Source of the DNA: Paraburkholderia azotifigens
GTDB lineage: Bacteria; Pseudomonadota; Gammaproteobacteria; Burkholderiales; Burkholderiaceae
Reading direction: 5' to 3'
Assembly: GCF_007995085.1 (NCBI RefSeq)
Contig: NZ_VOQS01000005.1
Span: forward strand, 1,984,001-2,048,000
Length of the DNA stretch: 64,000 bases
Program-made: the position numbers and the translations under genes
The notes under the pieces: generated by a model
Seen by the model: only the letters and a program-made list of their open reading frames with translations
What the model was told of the DNA's origin: nothing
Database searches by the model: none
In this document: positions 9,964 through 19,043 of the stretch, in pieces
How the letters are laid out: each line of letters opens with the position of its first letter
How positions within the stretch are numbered: position 1 is the stretch's first letter

Positions 9964-10210
9964 CAGCGCCAACGGATACGGCACTGATTGTGGTTTGCGA
10001 TTTTACGATTTAGGTTCATAGAGTTAGCGAGGGTTCTTTGTGAAGCTTCTGTTCGACGCTGTTATGTGCTGGCGCGCGGGTTAGTTTGCGTATCACCAGT
10101 CCTTCAGAGAAAAGCAGCAACAAACCCGGCGTTCGTGTCCCCGTCTGGGGTGTATTGAGGTTTGTATACCGTTTGGTAAACAACGTTTACAGCGTTTACA
10201 CATCTAAGAT

Positions 10211-10225
10211 CCTTATCCAATAAGG
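10211..10225. repeat. inverted repeat in origin region
   Basis: CCTTATCCAATAAGG: 6-bp arms around a 3-bp centre, between GTTTAC-type hexamers and the rep-proximal iterons. It contains TTATCCAAT, a 7-of-9 match to a DnaA box, but I do not call it one. Confidence 0.4.
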
Positions 10226-10480
10226 CTTCCCAGCGGTAAACGTCTCCGTTTGGGGTGGCAACCGACCCTGGTCGGGGTGCCATTTCGGACCTAACGTCCC
10301 CTTCTGGGGCGTTTAGCGCCCCCAGATGCGGTGGGATTGTCCCCGTCTGCGGTGAATCCACCCGGAACGGTAACGATGTGCCTCGTCGAGCGAAGAGAAT
10401 CGGGACATTAGTGCCGCTGGACGCGACTGATGTCCCAGACGGTGATTGCAACGTGGGGTCATTTAGAGCACAATCCCGGC

Positions 10481-11782
10481 ATGCCCAGATCCTTGCCGAC
10501 TGAGGTTCGTACCGAGAGCGTCAAAAAGCACGTAGCCGCCATTCATACGAGCGGCGAGCTTTCGCTGCTGGAGCGAAAGCTGTCCAACGTGCTGTTACTG
10601 CATTCGTACGACAACCTTCTGACCACGAGAACTCACCGCCTGCCGGTGCGGACGCTGATGCTCGTGCTCGGCTGGACCGAAAGCGAGAACACGGAAAAGC
10701 TTCGGGAGGCGCTCAGACAGCTCGCGACAACGGCCGTTGAATTCAACGTCATGGATGACGGGCGCGAGCGCTGGAGCGTGATGCCGATCCTCTCGTTCGC
10801 GGAGATTCGAGCGGGCGTGTGCTCGTACCGCTACGACGAGGCGCTCGCCGAAAAGCTCTACGATCCGTCGATTTACGCAACCGTCAATCTCGGCGTCCAG
10901 CGCAAATTCTCGAAGTCGCACGCGTTGACGCTCTATGAGAATTGCCTGCGTTTTCAGAAGGTTGGCTCGACTGGCTGGATCGAGCTGCCGGTGCTTCGGA
11001 AGCTTCTGGGCGCGACCCAGGAGTACTACGACGATTTTCGCCGGCTGAACAGCAAGGTGATTCAGAAAGCCGTCAAAGAGATCAACGACGTCTCAGATAT
11101 CAACGTCGACGTCGAATACCAGCGGATGGGCCGCTCAGTGACGGGCGTGAAATTTCTCATCCGCCAGGGCGCGCAGCAGTCGCTTCTTACACCGGAGACG
11201 GAAGACGAGTTCGCACACGTCCGCGACAGCGAGATCTATCGGAAGCTCCGGGCGCACGGCATTGGGGACAAGCTCGCACTGAGTTTCGTCATCGAGGATG
11301 AAGAACGAGCCCGGCTCGTCGTGCAGCTGGCCGAAGAGAAAGACAGAAAAGGCCAGATCAAGCGCTCGACGGCGGGCTTTATCCGCACGCTGATTGAGAA
11401 CAAGGCGGACGTATCTGAGCCGGAATACGAAAAGGACAAGCGCGAAAAGGCTCAGAAGCAGGCCGCGGCAGCGCGTTCGCGAACGCTGGATGCACGCCTG
11501 CAGGAGCTGCGGATCGATTTCGATCGCCTTCAGTGCGCGGCCGCCGTCAAGGCGCTGACTCAGGACGAGAAGCGAGCTTTCGCGCGTCAGTTCGTCGAAG
11601 GCGACGGTGCGAAGTACGCGCGCGAATTCCGTCCGGACAGTCCGGGGCTGTTCTCGGGCTCGGTTGGCCGCGTGAACTTCGCATCGTGGCTGAGAAATCG
11701 CGTGCGTCCTGAATTCGACGCGCCCAGGTTCGACGCGTGGTTATCGGAAAATCACCAGGACATTGCGTTGCAACGGAATTGA
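10481..11782 (+). CDS. replication initiator protein (Rep_3/RepB-like)
   Basis: A 433-residue protein from ATG 10481. Its N-terminal half (HVAAIHTSGELSLLERKLSN, MLVLGWTESENTEKLREALR, HALTLYENCLRF) resembles the winged-helix domains of plasmid and secondary-chromosome initiators that bind iterons. The C-terminal third is charged and less conserved. The frame extends to an ATG at 10430, but that codon lies in a degenerate iteron. Neither start has a clear Shine-Dalgarno. It is followed after 87 bp by parA and parB on the same strand. Confidence 0.88.
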   Translation: MPRSLPTEVRTESVKKHVAAIHTSGELSLLERKLSNVLLLHSYDNLLTTRTHRLPVRTLMLVLGWTESENTEKLREALRQLATTAVEFNVMDDGRERWSVMPILSFAEIRAGVCSYRYDEALAEKLYDPSIYATVNLGVQRKFSKSHALTLYENCLRFQKVGSTGWIELPVLRKLLGATQEYYDDFRRLNSKVIQKAVKEINDVSDINVDVEYQRMGRSVTGVKFLIRQGAQQSLLTPETEDEFAHVRDSEIYRKLRAHGIGDKLALSFVIEDEERARLVVQLAEEKDRKGQIKRSTAGFIRTLIENKADVSEPEYEKDKREKAQKQAAAARSRTLDARLQELRIDFDRLQCAAAVKALTQDEKRAFARQFVEGDGAKYAREFRPDSPGLFSGSVGRVNFASWLRNRVRPEFDAPRFDAWLSENHQDIALQRN

Positions 11783-11809
11783 CCGAAAATCCAAATTTCC
11801 GTTGATTTA

Positions 11810-11839
11810 ATGGCTTTCTGTGGAGCCATCTGATATAAG
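11810..11839. promoter_or_regulatory. candidate parA promoter/operator
   Basis: In the 87-bp gap before parA lies the inverted repeat ATGGCT-N8-AGCCAT (11810-11829), followed at once by a TATAAG -10-like hexamer (11834-11839). ParA proteins with an N-terminal HTH usually repress their own operon from such sites. The -35 element is weak. Confidence 0.45.
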
Positions 11840-11869
11840 CTGACTGCATCGTCTCTTGCGGATCAGCTA

Positions 11870-13021
11870 ATGAACATCACTATTCAAGACATCGTCGATC
11901 AGGCCGCTCGCGCGACTGACATCGTCTCGCAGGTTCGGGGTCGCATGCTGGCGCCGAATGCCCGCAAAAACCCGCCTGTTTTCAACGCTTCACAGCTCGC
12001 TGCGCTCTGTGAAGTCGACAAGAGCCAAATCACCTACCGCACTTCGAAGGGCGACCTGCCGCCCGGCACCGTCAACGCGACCGGTTCGCGGCGCGAATTC
12101 TCGTTGCCGGAAGCCCGCGAGTGGGTTCGTGCATACCGCGCCAATGCGCTGCGTCCCGAAAACGCGCCGGCGATGACCGTCGCCATCGGTAACTTCAAGG
12201 GTGGCGTGAGCAAGACCACGACGGCGATGACGCTCGCACAAGGCTTGAGCTTGCGCGGCCATCGCGTGCTGGTGATCGACACCGATCCGCAGGGCTCGCT
12301 GACCACGCTGTTCGGCATTCTTCCCGACACGGAGGTCGAAGAAGATTCGACCATCACCGCGCTTGCGACGGGCGATCAATCGAGCATCGAATACGCGATC
12401 CGCGAAACGTATTGGGACGGCATCGATCTCGTGCCCGCGTCGTCGTCGCTGTTTAACGTGGAATTCATCTTGCCGAGCCGCCAGATGAAGGAGCCCGACT
12501 TCGAGTTCTGGAACGTCCTGAACACAAGTCTCGAGCAGGCGCGCAGCAACTACGACGTGATCATCATCGATACGCCGCCAGCGCTGAGCTACGGCACCGT
12601 CAACGCATTCATGGCAGCGGACGGCCTGATCGTCCCGACGCCGCCCAACGCGCTGGACTTCGCTAGCTCGGCGCAGTTCTGGACGCTCTTCAGCGATCTC
12701 GCGTCGAATCTGACGGCGGAAACGAACACCGATAAATCGTTCGAATTCATCCACGTGCTGCTTTCGCGTGTCGATCCGGCCGACGCGGCTGCGGGCGTCG
12801 TGCGGGAATGGATTTCCGCGACCTATGCCGAAAAGGTGTTGCCGGTGGAGATTCCGAAGACGGCGGTGACGGCAGCGAGCTCGGCAGAGTTCGGCACCGT
12901 GTATGACATTTCGCGCTACGACGGCAATGCGAAAACGTATCGGCGCGCGCGCGAGGCGTATGACCGGGTAACGGAAATCGTCGAGCAATCCATTGTCGCC
13001 TTCTGGGCGAAGTCGGAATAA
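11870..13021 (+). CDS. parA: ParA-family partition ATPase (type Ia)
   Basis: A 383-residue protein. Residues about 38-90 form a helix-turn-helix (FNASQLAALCEVDKSQIT), the mark of type Ia ParA that also acts as an autorepressor. The deviant Walker A is KGGVSKTT at residues 110-117, followed by VLVIDTDPQGS and DVIIIDTPPALSY. It moves replicon copies by ATP-dependent binding to the nucleoid, stimulated by ParB. parB follows 12 bp later, so they form one operon. Confidence 0.93.
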   Translation: MNITIQDIVDQAARATDIVSQVRGRMLAPNARKNPPVFNASQLAALCEVDKSQITYRTSKGDLPPGTVNATGSRREFSLPEAREWVRAYRANALRPENAPAMTVAIGNFKGGVSKTTTAMTLAQGLSLRGHRVLVIDTDPQGSLTTLFGILPDTEVEEDSTITALATGDQSSIEYAIRETYWDGIDLVPASSSLFNVEFILPSRQMKEPDFEFWNVLNTSLEQARSNYDVIIIDTPPALSYGTVNAFMAADGLIVPTPPNALDFASSAQFWTLFSDLASNLTAETNTDKSFEFIHVLLSRVDPADAAAGVVREWISATYAEKVLPVEIPKTAVTAASSAEFGTVYDISRYDGNAKTYRRAREAYDRVTEIVEQSIVAFWAKSE

Positions 13022-13033
13022 GGGGAGCGATAA

Positions 13034-13999
13034 ATGTCGATAAAGGACAGGCTGGCAAAGAAAACGGGTGACCTGATGGTGCCAGCGCCGGCGCAGGAGG
13101 CCGGGCGCGCAGCGTCGCCGCGGACGGCGCCGGGTCAGATGCTTGCGTTTCGTAGCGCGATGCGCGAAAGCTCCGATCGCGTCTCGCAACTGGAAGCGCA
13201 ACTCAAGGAGTACGACGGCGCGGTTCCGATCCGCGCACTGGATCCGAAGACGATCCAGGCATCGAAGTGGGCAAATCGGCAAGATTTTGGCGACGAGAGT
13301 TTTGCGGAGCTGAAGTCGCTGATTGCTGAGGCGGGTGGTAACACGCAACCGATCAAGGTACGGCCGGCGACGGATGGCGACGGCTACGAGATCGTGTTCG
13401 GGCATCGTCGGCATCGCGCGTGTCTGGAGCTCGATCTTCCCGTGAACGCGATCGTCGATCGCGAGATTACGGAGCAAGGTCAATTCGTCCAGATGGATCA
13501 GGAGAACCGGGCGCGGAAAAATCTGAGTCCGTGGGAGCAGGGCGTCTGGTACAAGCGCGCGCTGGACGATCAGCTATGGCCGTCGCAAAACGCGATGGCA
13601 AAGGCGTGTGGGCTCTCGCAGGGAAATATTTCGAGCGCGTTGTTGGTCGCTGAGCTACCTGCCGAGGTGATCGGCGCGTTTCCTTCCCCGCACGATATCC
13701 AGTTTCATGCAGCGCGGAAGCTGGCAGTGGCGCTCAAGAAGTCAGGCGATGAGATCGTGCAGCGAGCGGTCGAACTGTCGGGAGATCCGTCGCGATCGTC
13801 TGCGGAGGTGTTGGCAGCGTTGTTGGGAGCGGGTCGGCCTGCGGCGCCTGTCCGGGAAGAAGAGGAAGTTGGAATCGAGCGAAAGGGGGACTTGCTCGTG
13901 ATCCGGCTGCGTGCCAGTGGCGTGCCGCAGGACCGAGTCGAGGAGTTGAGGCAGCTGATTACCGGGTTCCTCGAGGACGTGCAGTCGTCGGGGGATTGA
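13034..13999 (+). CDS. parB: ParB-family partition protein
   Basis: A 321-residue protein with a ParB/Spo0J N-terminal nucleotide-binding domain. It includes the conserved boxes GGNTQPIKVRP, FGHRRHRACLEL and QMDQENRARKNLSPWEQG, and then a helix-turn-helix (MAKACGLSQGNISSALLVAELP). The C-terminus probably dimerises. It should bind the parS-like palindromes at 9639, 9949, 14266, 14402 and 14461. It is the last gene of the parAB operon and a hairpin follows the stop. Confidence 0.92.
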   Translation: MSIKDRLAKKTGDLMVPAPAQEAGRAASPRTAPGQMLAFRSAMRESSDRVSQLEAQLKEYDGAVPIRALDPKTIQASKWANRQDFGDESFAELKSLIAEAGGNTQPIKVRPATDGDGYEIVFGHRRHRACLELDLPVNAIVDREITEQGQFVQMDQENRARKNLSPWEQGVWYKRALDDQLWPSQNAMAKACGLSQGNISSALLVAELPAEVIGAFPSPHDIQFHAARKLAVALKKSGDEIVQRAVELSGDPSRSSAEVLAALLGAGRPAAPVREEEEVGIERKGDLLVIRLRASGVPQDRVEELRQLITGFLEDVQSSGD

Positions 14000-14011
14000 G
14001 GGTGTCGAGGC

Positions 14012-14038
14012 GGTGCCTGCTGCCAGGTGGCAGGCGCC
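14012..14038 (+). terminator. probable terminator after parB
   Basis: GGTGCCTGC pairs with GCAGGCGCC (one G-U pair) across a 9-base loop, 12 bp after the parB stop, and is followed by a T-rich run with interruptions. Confidence 0.5.
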
Positions 14039-14265
14039 GGTTGTTGTTTCTGTAGCTGGTTGTTGATTCCCTCCGACGTTGCATTCGTCGACGTCTGTTT
14101 CTCTTCTTCGCGTTGTATTAGCACCGTTGTTTCCCCCGTCTCTGTAACTGTCGACGCGCTTCGTTTCTTGAGCGCGCGGCAGACGTTGACTCATGGTAGT
14201 TGGGCGAGGGCGTTCGTCCGAAAGCCTAGAGTATGTACCGCAGATGGATCGTGTTTCGACGGGGC

Positions 14266-14280
14266 TATTTACGGTAAATA
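14266..14280. promoter_or_regulatory. parS-like palindrome 3
   Basis: TATTTACGGTAAATA: perfect 7-bp arms around one base, 266 bp after parB. Confidence 0.65.
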
Positions 14281-14328
14281 AGGCGGGGTGCAGGTGAACG
14301 GAAGCGCATCAGCCCGAGCAAGGCGGAT

Positions 14329-14355
14329 GCTCCGGTTTGACGAGCGCACCGGAGC
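14329..14355. repeat. inverted repeat between parS-like sites
   Basis: GCTCCGGT and ACCGGAGC (8-bp perfect arms) are separated by 11 bases. There is no T-run on either side, so a terminator is unlikely. It lies between palindromes 3 and 4. Confidence 0.45.
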
Positions 14356-14401
14356 GTGCGTGATCCAAACCGAGGCGCTTTACGACCCGACCCCTCACAC
14401 C

Positions 14402-14416
14402 TATTTACCGTAAATA
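14402..14416. promoter_or_regulatory. parS-like palindrome 4
   Basis: TATTTACCGTAAATA, perfect 7-bp arms; the outer bases C and G extend the symmetry. Confidence 0.65.
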
Positions 14417-14460
14417 GCTGATCGGTTGATCGCCAGCGATGGCGTCTGCTCTCCGTCTGC

Positions 14461-14475
14461 TATTTATCGTAAATA
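14461..14475. promoter_or_regulatory. parS-like palindrome 5
   Basis: TATTTATCGTAAATA, identical to site 1, 44 bp after palindrome 4. It is the third site of the cluster downstream of parB. Confidence 0.62.
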
Positions 14476-16339
14476 GGTGCGTGCCGACGGCAGCGCGCCA
14501 GTCCACGCTCAAAGTCACTTGCCGAGACGGATCCGATCGCCCCGGGATCTGATCTGGCGAAACCCGCGCCCAATGATGCGGCCGCAAAACCGCAAGACAA
14601 ATTCAGCCAACTGCAGGTGGACAACCCTTCCTTGCGACAAGCTCAAAAATCCGCTCCTGTCGGCCCTCGCGGCATCAAACTCGATAAATCAGTGAGGCGG
14701 GATTGTCGACGAGCAGTCGAAGCGTTGGCGCTCAACCTGGGGGCGGGCGGGACGCGACTGTTCCAAAAGATGATTCACGGACCCCAGCGGGCCGAATGAA
14801 ACGTGGACCGTTGGTCATTTGATCGCATCAAGTCCTACATTCGCGATAGACGATGCGCCAGGATCAACGGCGACGATCTTCGTGCCGAAGGCCACTAGCT
14901 AAGTCCGGACCGGACGCCGCGAGGGACACTTCAATTCGGCGTCTCCATTCCCGTCCCGATGGGAGACCTTGCTGATGTGTGTACCGGAACATGGTTGACA
15001 CATACAGACGATCCTCCGCCGAAGGGCGCTAGAAACACGATAAACGCGAGTGAAGAATTTGCCCGCGTGGGCGCTCTACGGAGCTGCCATTCACCGAACC
15101 GTACAGCGCATCAGCACGCGCATCCGCCCCCGAGAGTGGCTACAGGGAATTCACACGCCAGCACCGAACGAAGGGCCTCAAGGCGTGACTGAGCAAGCGT
15201 TCGAGTTGTCCGCATCACAGCCCGGCGTTCACTCCAGGCAATCGCCGATTGCTTGCAGGCGCCGCGCCATGTGCGCAGCGAGGCGGATGCAGGATCGACG
15301 GGGCTTGTGCGATTTGGGCATTGGTTTGCTCCTTCGGCCCGCGACGATCACGACGATCGTGCGCCGTCGAGGGACAATCGAATTGCGAGAGAGCGCGCAG
15401 CCCCGGCCCTGGCACCGATTCAAATACGCGTATCCAGACACGGCACGCTGGTAGATGGACTTCATCGCGATTTCCCGCGCTGGTGGATAAGCGCTGTGCG
15501 CCACTCACGGTCATCGGTCCAGTCTCGCTTTGGACGCCGCCTGGCGCGCGACCATACACGTTATACATTCCGAACGGGAGCGGGCGTCTCGCCGCTACAG
15601 GCAACGGTGCACCGTTGGGCCCGCGAACAGCCAGCCAGGCAAATCACAGCGCTCGCCGTGACAGGCGGCTTCTCGACGCACGCGCACACGCAGCCGAAAC
15701 GCCTGCAAAGGCAATATCTCAAAAATAATACTCAGTAATACGAATAAATAGGCAAAGAGCCTGAGCGAAAGCCCGTCATGGCGCGCAACATTATTCTCCG
15801 AGCCTTAGCGCCTCCCAAAGCGCCCCAAACCGGTACGAAGGTCTCAACGTATCAACAAGCACCGCAAGCCCGCTATCCAGCCTCAAAACGCCCAAAATCA
15901 AACCCAAATCAGCGCCCCCACCAAAAACCATTTCCCGCCAACGACTTGCATCGCAATCCGTGAAACAACCTTAAGTAAATCGAGGATCAGAAGAATCCTT
16001 TATAATGCAAGGAGTTAGCTATCCGCTCGCCGAATGTTTCACGCAATTTGCTACTTCGCGCGAGATATTTCGCGGCAAACTTCCGGATCGCTGATTTTCT
16101 ACCATCAAGCACTTCAATCGTATTGTTCGCTACGTAGTTCGTGGTATTCGCTACCATTTCTCGCGTTCGATCGCACGGCAAGTCAAAGCTCACCGCATTT
16201 TTAGGTGATCACGAGCGCGAAAAGCTCACAAGTCCACACAATGGAACAGCGCTTGCCGACATCGTCGATCTGGCAGCCCCGCAGTTCCATGGTCAGGCAA
16301 GCGAGACCCGCACACCCATCGACCCGACACGCACCCACG
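14476..16339. other. long stretch with no gene I can support except a small AT-rich ORF
   Basis: Open frames here are short, overlap on several strands, are rich in Arg/Pro/Ser and match no family I know. From about 15720 to 16200 base composition drops well below the surroundings. Such a gap beside rep-parAB could hold centromere or segregation sequence, or decayed inserted DNA. No transposase, terminal repeats or tRNA fragment was seen. Confidence 0.5.
15987..16157 (-). CDS. possible small protein of unknown function (56 residues)
   Basis: The frame MVANTTNYVANNTIEVLDGR... ends in HYKGFF and has a balanced, protein-like composition with Asn, Thr and Lys, unlike the Arg/Ala-rich false frames nearby. 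Its DNA is much more AT-rich than its neighbours, which suggests transfer or a remnant. A GAGAA lies just before the ATG, closer than ideal. The function is not recognised. It could instead be the tail of a decayed gene. Confidence 0.33.
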   Translation of the reverse strand: MVANTTNYVANNTIEVLDGRKSAIRKFAAKYLARSSKLRETFGERIANSLHYKGFF

Positions 16340-17620
16340 ATGAACAAGGAAGTCGAACTCAAACGCGCCAAGCGTCGCGCGACGCTCCTTCTCCTGATCG
16401 CCACCGCCATCTTCATCGCGACGGCCTTCATGCAGCGAAGCATGTGGATCGACGGCATCAAGGCCGTGGCAGAAGCCGCGATGGTCGGCGCGCTTGCCGA
16501 CTGGTTCGCCGTCGTCGCGCTGTTCCGCCGTGTGCCGATTCCCGGCGTGGCGGCACACACGGCGATCATTCCGCAGAACAAGGACAAAATCGCCGACAAC
16601 CTCGCGATCTTCGTGCGCGAGAAGTTTCTGGACGAGTCGTCGATCGTCGGTCTGATCCGCAAGCACGATCCGGCGCAGAGCATCACGAACTGGCTGTGTG
16701 TCGAGGCGAACACGCAGCGGCTAGGCGACTACGTGCTGACATTGACGGGCGGCATCCTCGAACTGCTCGACGACACGCGCATCCAGGCGTTCATCAAGGA
16801 CGCGCTCGACGCGATGCTCGACAGAATCGACCTGTCGAAAGCGACGGGCGCGATTCTCGACACGCTGACACGCGACGGCCGTCACCAGGAACTGCTCGAC
16901 GAAGGCATCGAGCATCTGATGGCGCTGCTGCGCGAACCGGGCGTGCGGACGTTTATCGCCGAGCAGATCGTCGACTGGTTCAAGCGCGAATATCCGACGC
17001 TCGAAAAGATCATGCCGTCTGAATGGCTAGGCGAAAGCGGGGCGAATGTCGTCGCGGATACGGTGAACAACATGCTGCTGCGCGTGAGCGAAGATCCCGG
17101 CCACAAGTTGCGTCACAAGTTCGATGAAGCGGCCGCGCGCCTCGTCGTCAAGCTGAAGTCGGATCCAGCGTTTCTTCAGAAGGGCGAGGAGATCAAGCGC
17201 TATGTGAAGGAGAGCGAGAATCTCGCGCTGTACGTGAAGGATCTGTGGGCTCAGTTGCGGGACTGGCTGCGGCTCGACCTCGCGCGCCACGACTCCGTGC
17301 TGCATTCGAAAGTAGCCGCGATGGGGAAATGGGTTGGACGCGAACTGGCGCAGGACGAATCGCTGCGCCGCTCGCTGAACGATCATATGGAGGAAGCGGC
17401 GCGCGCGATGGCGCCTGATTTTGCCGGCTACCTGACGCGCCACATCAGCGACACGGTCAAGAACTGGGATTCGCGTGATATGTCGCAACAGATCGAGTTG
17501 AACATCGGCAAGGATTTGCAGTACATCCGCATCAACGGAACGCTCGTCGGCGGATGTATTGGCCTGCTGCTTTACGCAAGCTCGCAGATTTTCGCGCTGG
17601 TGCGGCTGCACATCGGCTAG
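16340..17620 (+). CDS. DUF445 family membrane-associated protein (YjiN-like)
   Basis: A 426-residue protein with one N-terminal membrane helix (about residues 12-32) and another at the C-terminus (GGCIGLLLYASSQIFAL). Between them is a long helical region with the DUF445 signature MVGALADWFAVVALFRRVPIPG. The family function is not established. The start at 16340 puts a charged segment before the first helix; an ATG at 16205 would add 45 unlikely residues. It is convergent with the next gene, 7 bp apart. Confidence 0.87.
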   Translation: MNKEVELKRAKRRATLLLLIATAIFIATAFMQRSMWIDGIKAVAEAAMVGALADWFAVVALFRRVPIPGVAAHTAIIPQNKDKIADNLAIFVREKFLDESSIVGLIRKHDPAQSITNWLCVEANTQRLGDYVLTLTGGILELLDDTRIQAFIKDALDAMLDRIDLSKATGAILDTLTRDGRHQELLDEGIEHLMALLREPGVRTFIAEQIVDWFKREYPTLEKIMPSEWLGESGANVVADTVNNMLLRVSEDPGHKLRHKFDEAAARLVVKLKSDPAFLQKGEEIKRYVKESENLALYVKDLWAQLRDWLRLDLARHDSVLHSKVAAMGKWVGRELAQDESLRRSLNDHMEEAARAMAPDFAGYLTRHISDTVKNWDSRDMSQQIELNIGKDLQYIRINGTLVGGCIGLLLYASSQIFALVRLHIG

Positions 17621-17627
17621 CGCGCGG

Positions 17628-17951
17628 TTACTGCGTCGACGTCGGCTTCTTCTGCTGCGCGCATTCGTTCGTGAAGAGCATGCTCGCCTGGTCGGGCGTC
17701 ATCGCTTCGGGGCTGCTGTAGATGCGGTCGATCATCGCCGTGACCGCCTGACGATCCGACTCGTCCTTGTAGTACTTCTGCGCCTGATTCAGCGCCTGAT
17801 CCTTCGTCTTCTTGTGACGGCGCCAGGAGGCGACCTGTCCCGCGATATCGCCGATCGCGAAGCACTGGTCGGCGACTGTCTGCGCAAATGCCTGCGTCGA
17901 TGGTTGCGCGAGGCAGACGGCAAGCGCCGCTACGGCTACTGCTCGTTTCAT
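17628..17951 (-). CDS. small secreted protein, unknown function
   Basis: A 107-residue protein with a clear signal peptide (cleavage after AFA, before QTV). The mature part has two Cys (one near each end, possible disulfide) and a Lys/Gln-rich helical centre. I do not recognise the family. Confidence 0.72.
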   Translation of the reverse strand: MKRAVAVAALAVCLAQPSTQAFAQTVADQCFAIGDIAGQVASWRRHKKTKDQALNQAQKYYKDESDRQAVTAMIDRIYSSPEAMTPDQASMLFTNECAQQKKPTSTQ

Positions 17952-18063
17952 TTCCGGTTCCTGTGATCAGATGGGCGATAGTATAAAGACGGTCGCCGCC
18001 GCGCCGCAGTCTGGCATTCATTGCCGCTGATCCACATCCACTCTGTCTATCCGCAACACGCAC

Positions 18064-18567
18064 ATGCCGCTCAACACGTCATCGCCGCTCGCACGATTGC
18101 TCAATGGTCCCGTTCATCCCGGCAAGATTGTATGGATCGGCTTGCGGCCGCGGCGAAAAGACGCAATGTCAGCAGTCGAGGCGGCGATGATCGATACGGA
18201 CGCGGGTCTTATCGGCGATCACTATGCGAGCCGCGCAGGCGCGCGTCAGGTTACGCTGATTCAGGCCGAGAGCCTGCGGAGCATCGCGAGTCATCTGGGG
18301 CGCAGCAATGTCGCTGCGTTCGATCTGCGGCGCAACATCGTTACGGAAGGCATCAATCTGATGGCGCTGAAAGACCGGCAATTTCGGATCGGCGAGGCCG
18401 TGCTGCAAACGACGGGCGAATGTCATCCGTGTTCGCGAATGGAAGATGTGCTGGGTGTGGGCGGCTACAACGCGGTGCGCGGATTCGGCGGCATCACGGC
18501 GCGCGTCGTGCGAGGCGGCTCGATCAGGATCGGCGACGCGATCGAAGCGCTGGCCGTCGAGGGCTAG
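18064..18567 (+). CDS. MOSC-domain protein
   Basis: A 167-residue single-domain protein. It has GLIGDHYASRAGARQVTLI, an NIVTEGINLMAL-type box and the conserved Cys in GECHPCSRMEDVLG, which is the sulfur-carrying residue of MOSC domains in molybdenum cofactor sulfurases and YiiM-type proteins. The family handles sulfur or reduces N-hydroxylated compounds with Moco. The substrate here is unknown. It is a single gene, convergent with msrB. Confidence 0.83.
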   Translation: MPLNTSSPLARLLNGPVHPGKIVWIGLRPRRKDAMSAVEAAMIDTDAGLIGDHYASRAGARQVTLIQAESLRSIASHLGRSNVAAFDLRRNIVTEGINLMALKDRQFRIGEAVLQTTGECHPCSRMEDVLGVGGYNAVRGFGGITARVVRGGSIRIGDAIEALAVEG

Positions 18568-18590
18568 CGCGTCCGATCGCATCGCGGTGC

Positions 18591-19043
18591 TTACTTCTTC
18601 GCGACTTCGAATAGATCGCGATATTGCCCGTAGCCTTCCGCTTCAAGCTGCGAAACGGGGATGAAGCGCAGCGACGCCGAGTTGATGCAGTAACGCAGCC
18701 CGCCCGTTTCGCGCGGACCATCCGGAAACACGTGGCCGAGATGGCTGTCGCCGTGCTTTGAGCGCACTTCGGTGCGGATCATGCCGTGCGTCGTGTCACG
18801 CAGCTCGACGACATGCTCGTCTTCCAGCGGCTTCGTGAAGCTCGGCCAGCCGCAGCCGCTGTCGAATTTATCCATCGACGTGAAAAGCGGCTCGCCGGAC
18901 ACGACGTCGACGTACAAACCCGCTTCCTTGCTGTCCCAGAACTCGTTGTAAAACGGCCGTTCCGTCCCGCTTTCCTGCGTCACGCGACGCTGTTCGGCCG
19001 TGAGTCGGGCCAATGCTTCCGGTGTCTTTCCGTATGCGGACAT
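18591..19043 (-). CDS. msrB: peptide-methionine (R)-S-oxide reductase MsrB, zinc-free type
   Basis: 150 residues. It reduces Met-(R)-sulfoxide in damaged proteins. The catalytic Cys is in [11 protein letters not shown] and a possible recycling Cys is in [19 protein letters not shown] is also conserved. The two CxxC zinc pairs of E. coli-type MsrB are absent (VVSGEPLF and [10 protein letters not shown] stand in their place), which puts it in the metal-free form. Confidence 0.93.
   Translation of the reverse strand: MSAYGKTPEALARLTAEQRRVTQESGTERPFYNEFWDSKEAGLYVDVVSGEPLFTSMDKFDSGCGWPSFTKPLEDEHVVELRDTTHGMIRTEVRSKHGDSHLGHVFPDGPRETGGLRYCINSASLRFIPVSQLEAEGYGQYRDLFEVAKK

Larger units (their letters stand above)
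9672..10444. repeat. iteron-like 17-bp repeats
   Basis: Clear copies of TGTCCCCNNNTNGGGTG-like 17-mers are at 9672-9688, 9734-9750, 9849-9865, 9898-9914, 10136-10152, 10295-10311 and 10338-10354. Weaker copies are at 10241-10257, 10263-10279 and 10317-10333, with a shortened one at about 10431-10444. Each has an internal CCCC/GGGG dyad. In the rep-proximal cluster most starts are 21-22 bp apart, two helical turns. They are probably Rep binding sites. Confidence 0.75.
9639..10480. other. predicted replication origin region upstream of rep
   Basis: This non-coding stretch before the initiator gene contains iteron-like repeats, two parS-like palindromes, a run of GTTTAC/GTAAAC hexamers at about 10171-10200 and 10236-10241, and an inverted repeat at 10211-10225. 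AT-rich patches at about 9960-10020 and 10155-10220 could be the unwinding element. Such an array beside a Rep gene and parAB is the standard layout of iteron-controlled replicons. The stretch 9415-9638 holds no gene I can support. Confidence 0.75.

Noticed and set aside
10216..10221. DnaA box in TTATCCAAT
   Set aside because: Only 7 of 9 bases match and it lies within an inverted repeat; a single weak match is not evidence.
11990..13483. 497-residue minus-strand frame
   Set aside because: Antisense to parA and parB, both of which carry clear motifs.
15215..15604. 129-residue minus-strand frame in the non-coding region
   Set aside because: Arg/Pro-rich, no ribosome site, overlapping open frames on other strands, no recognisable domain.
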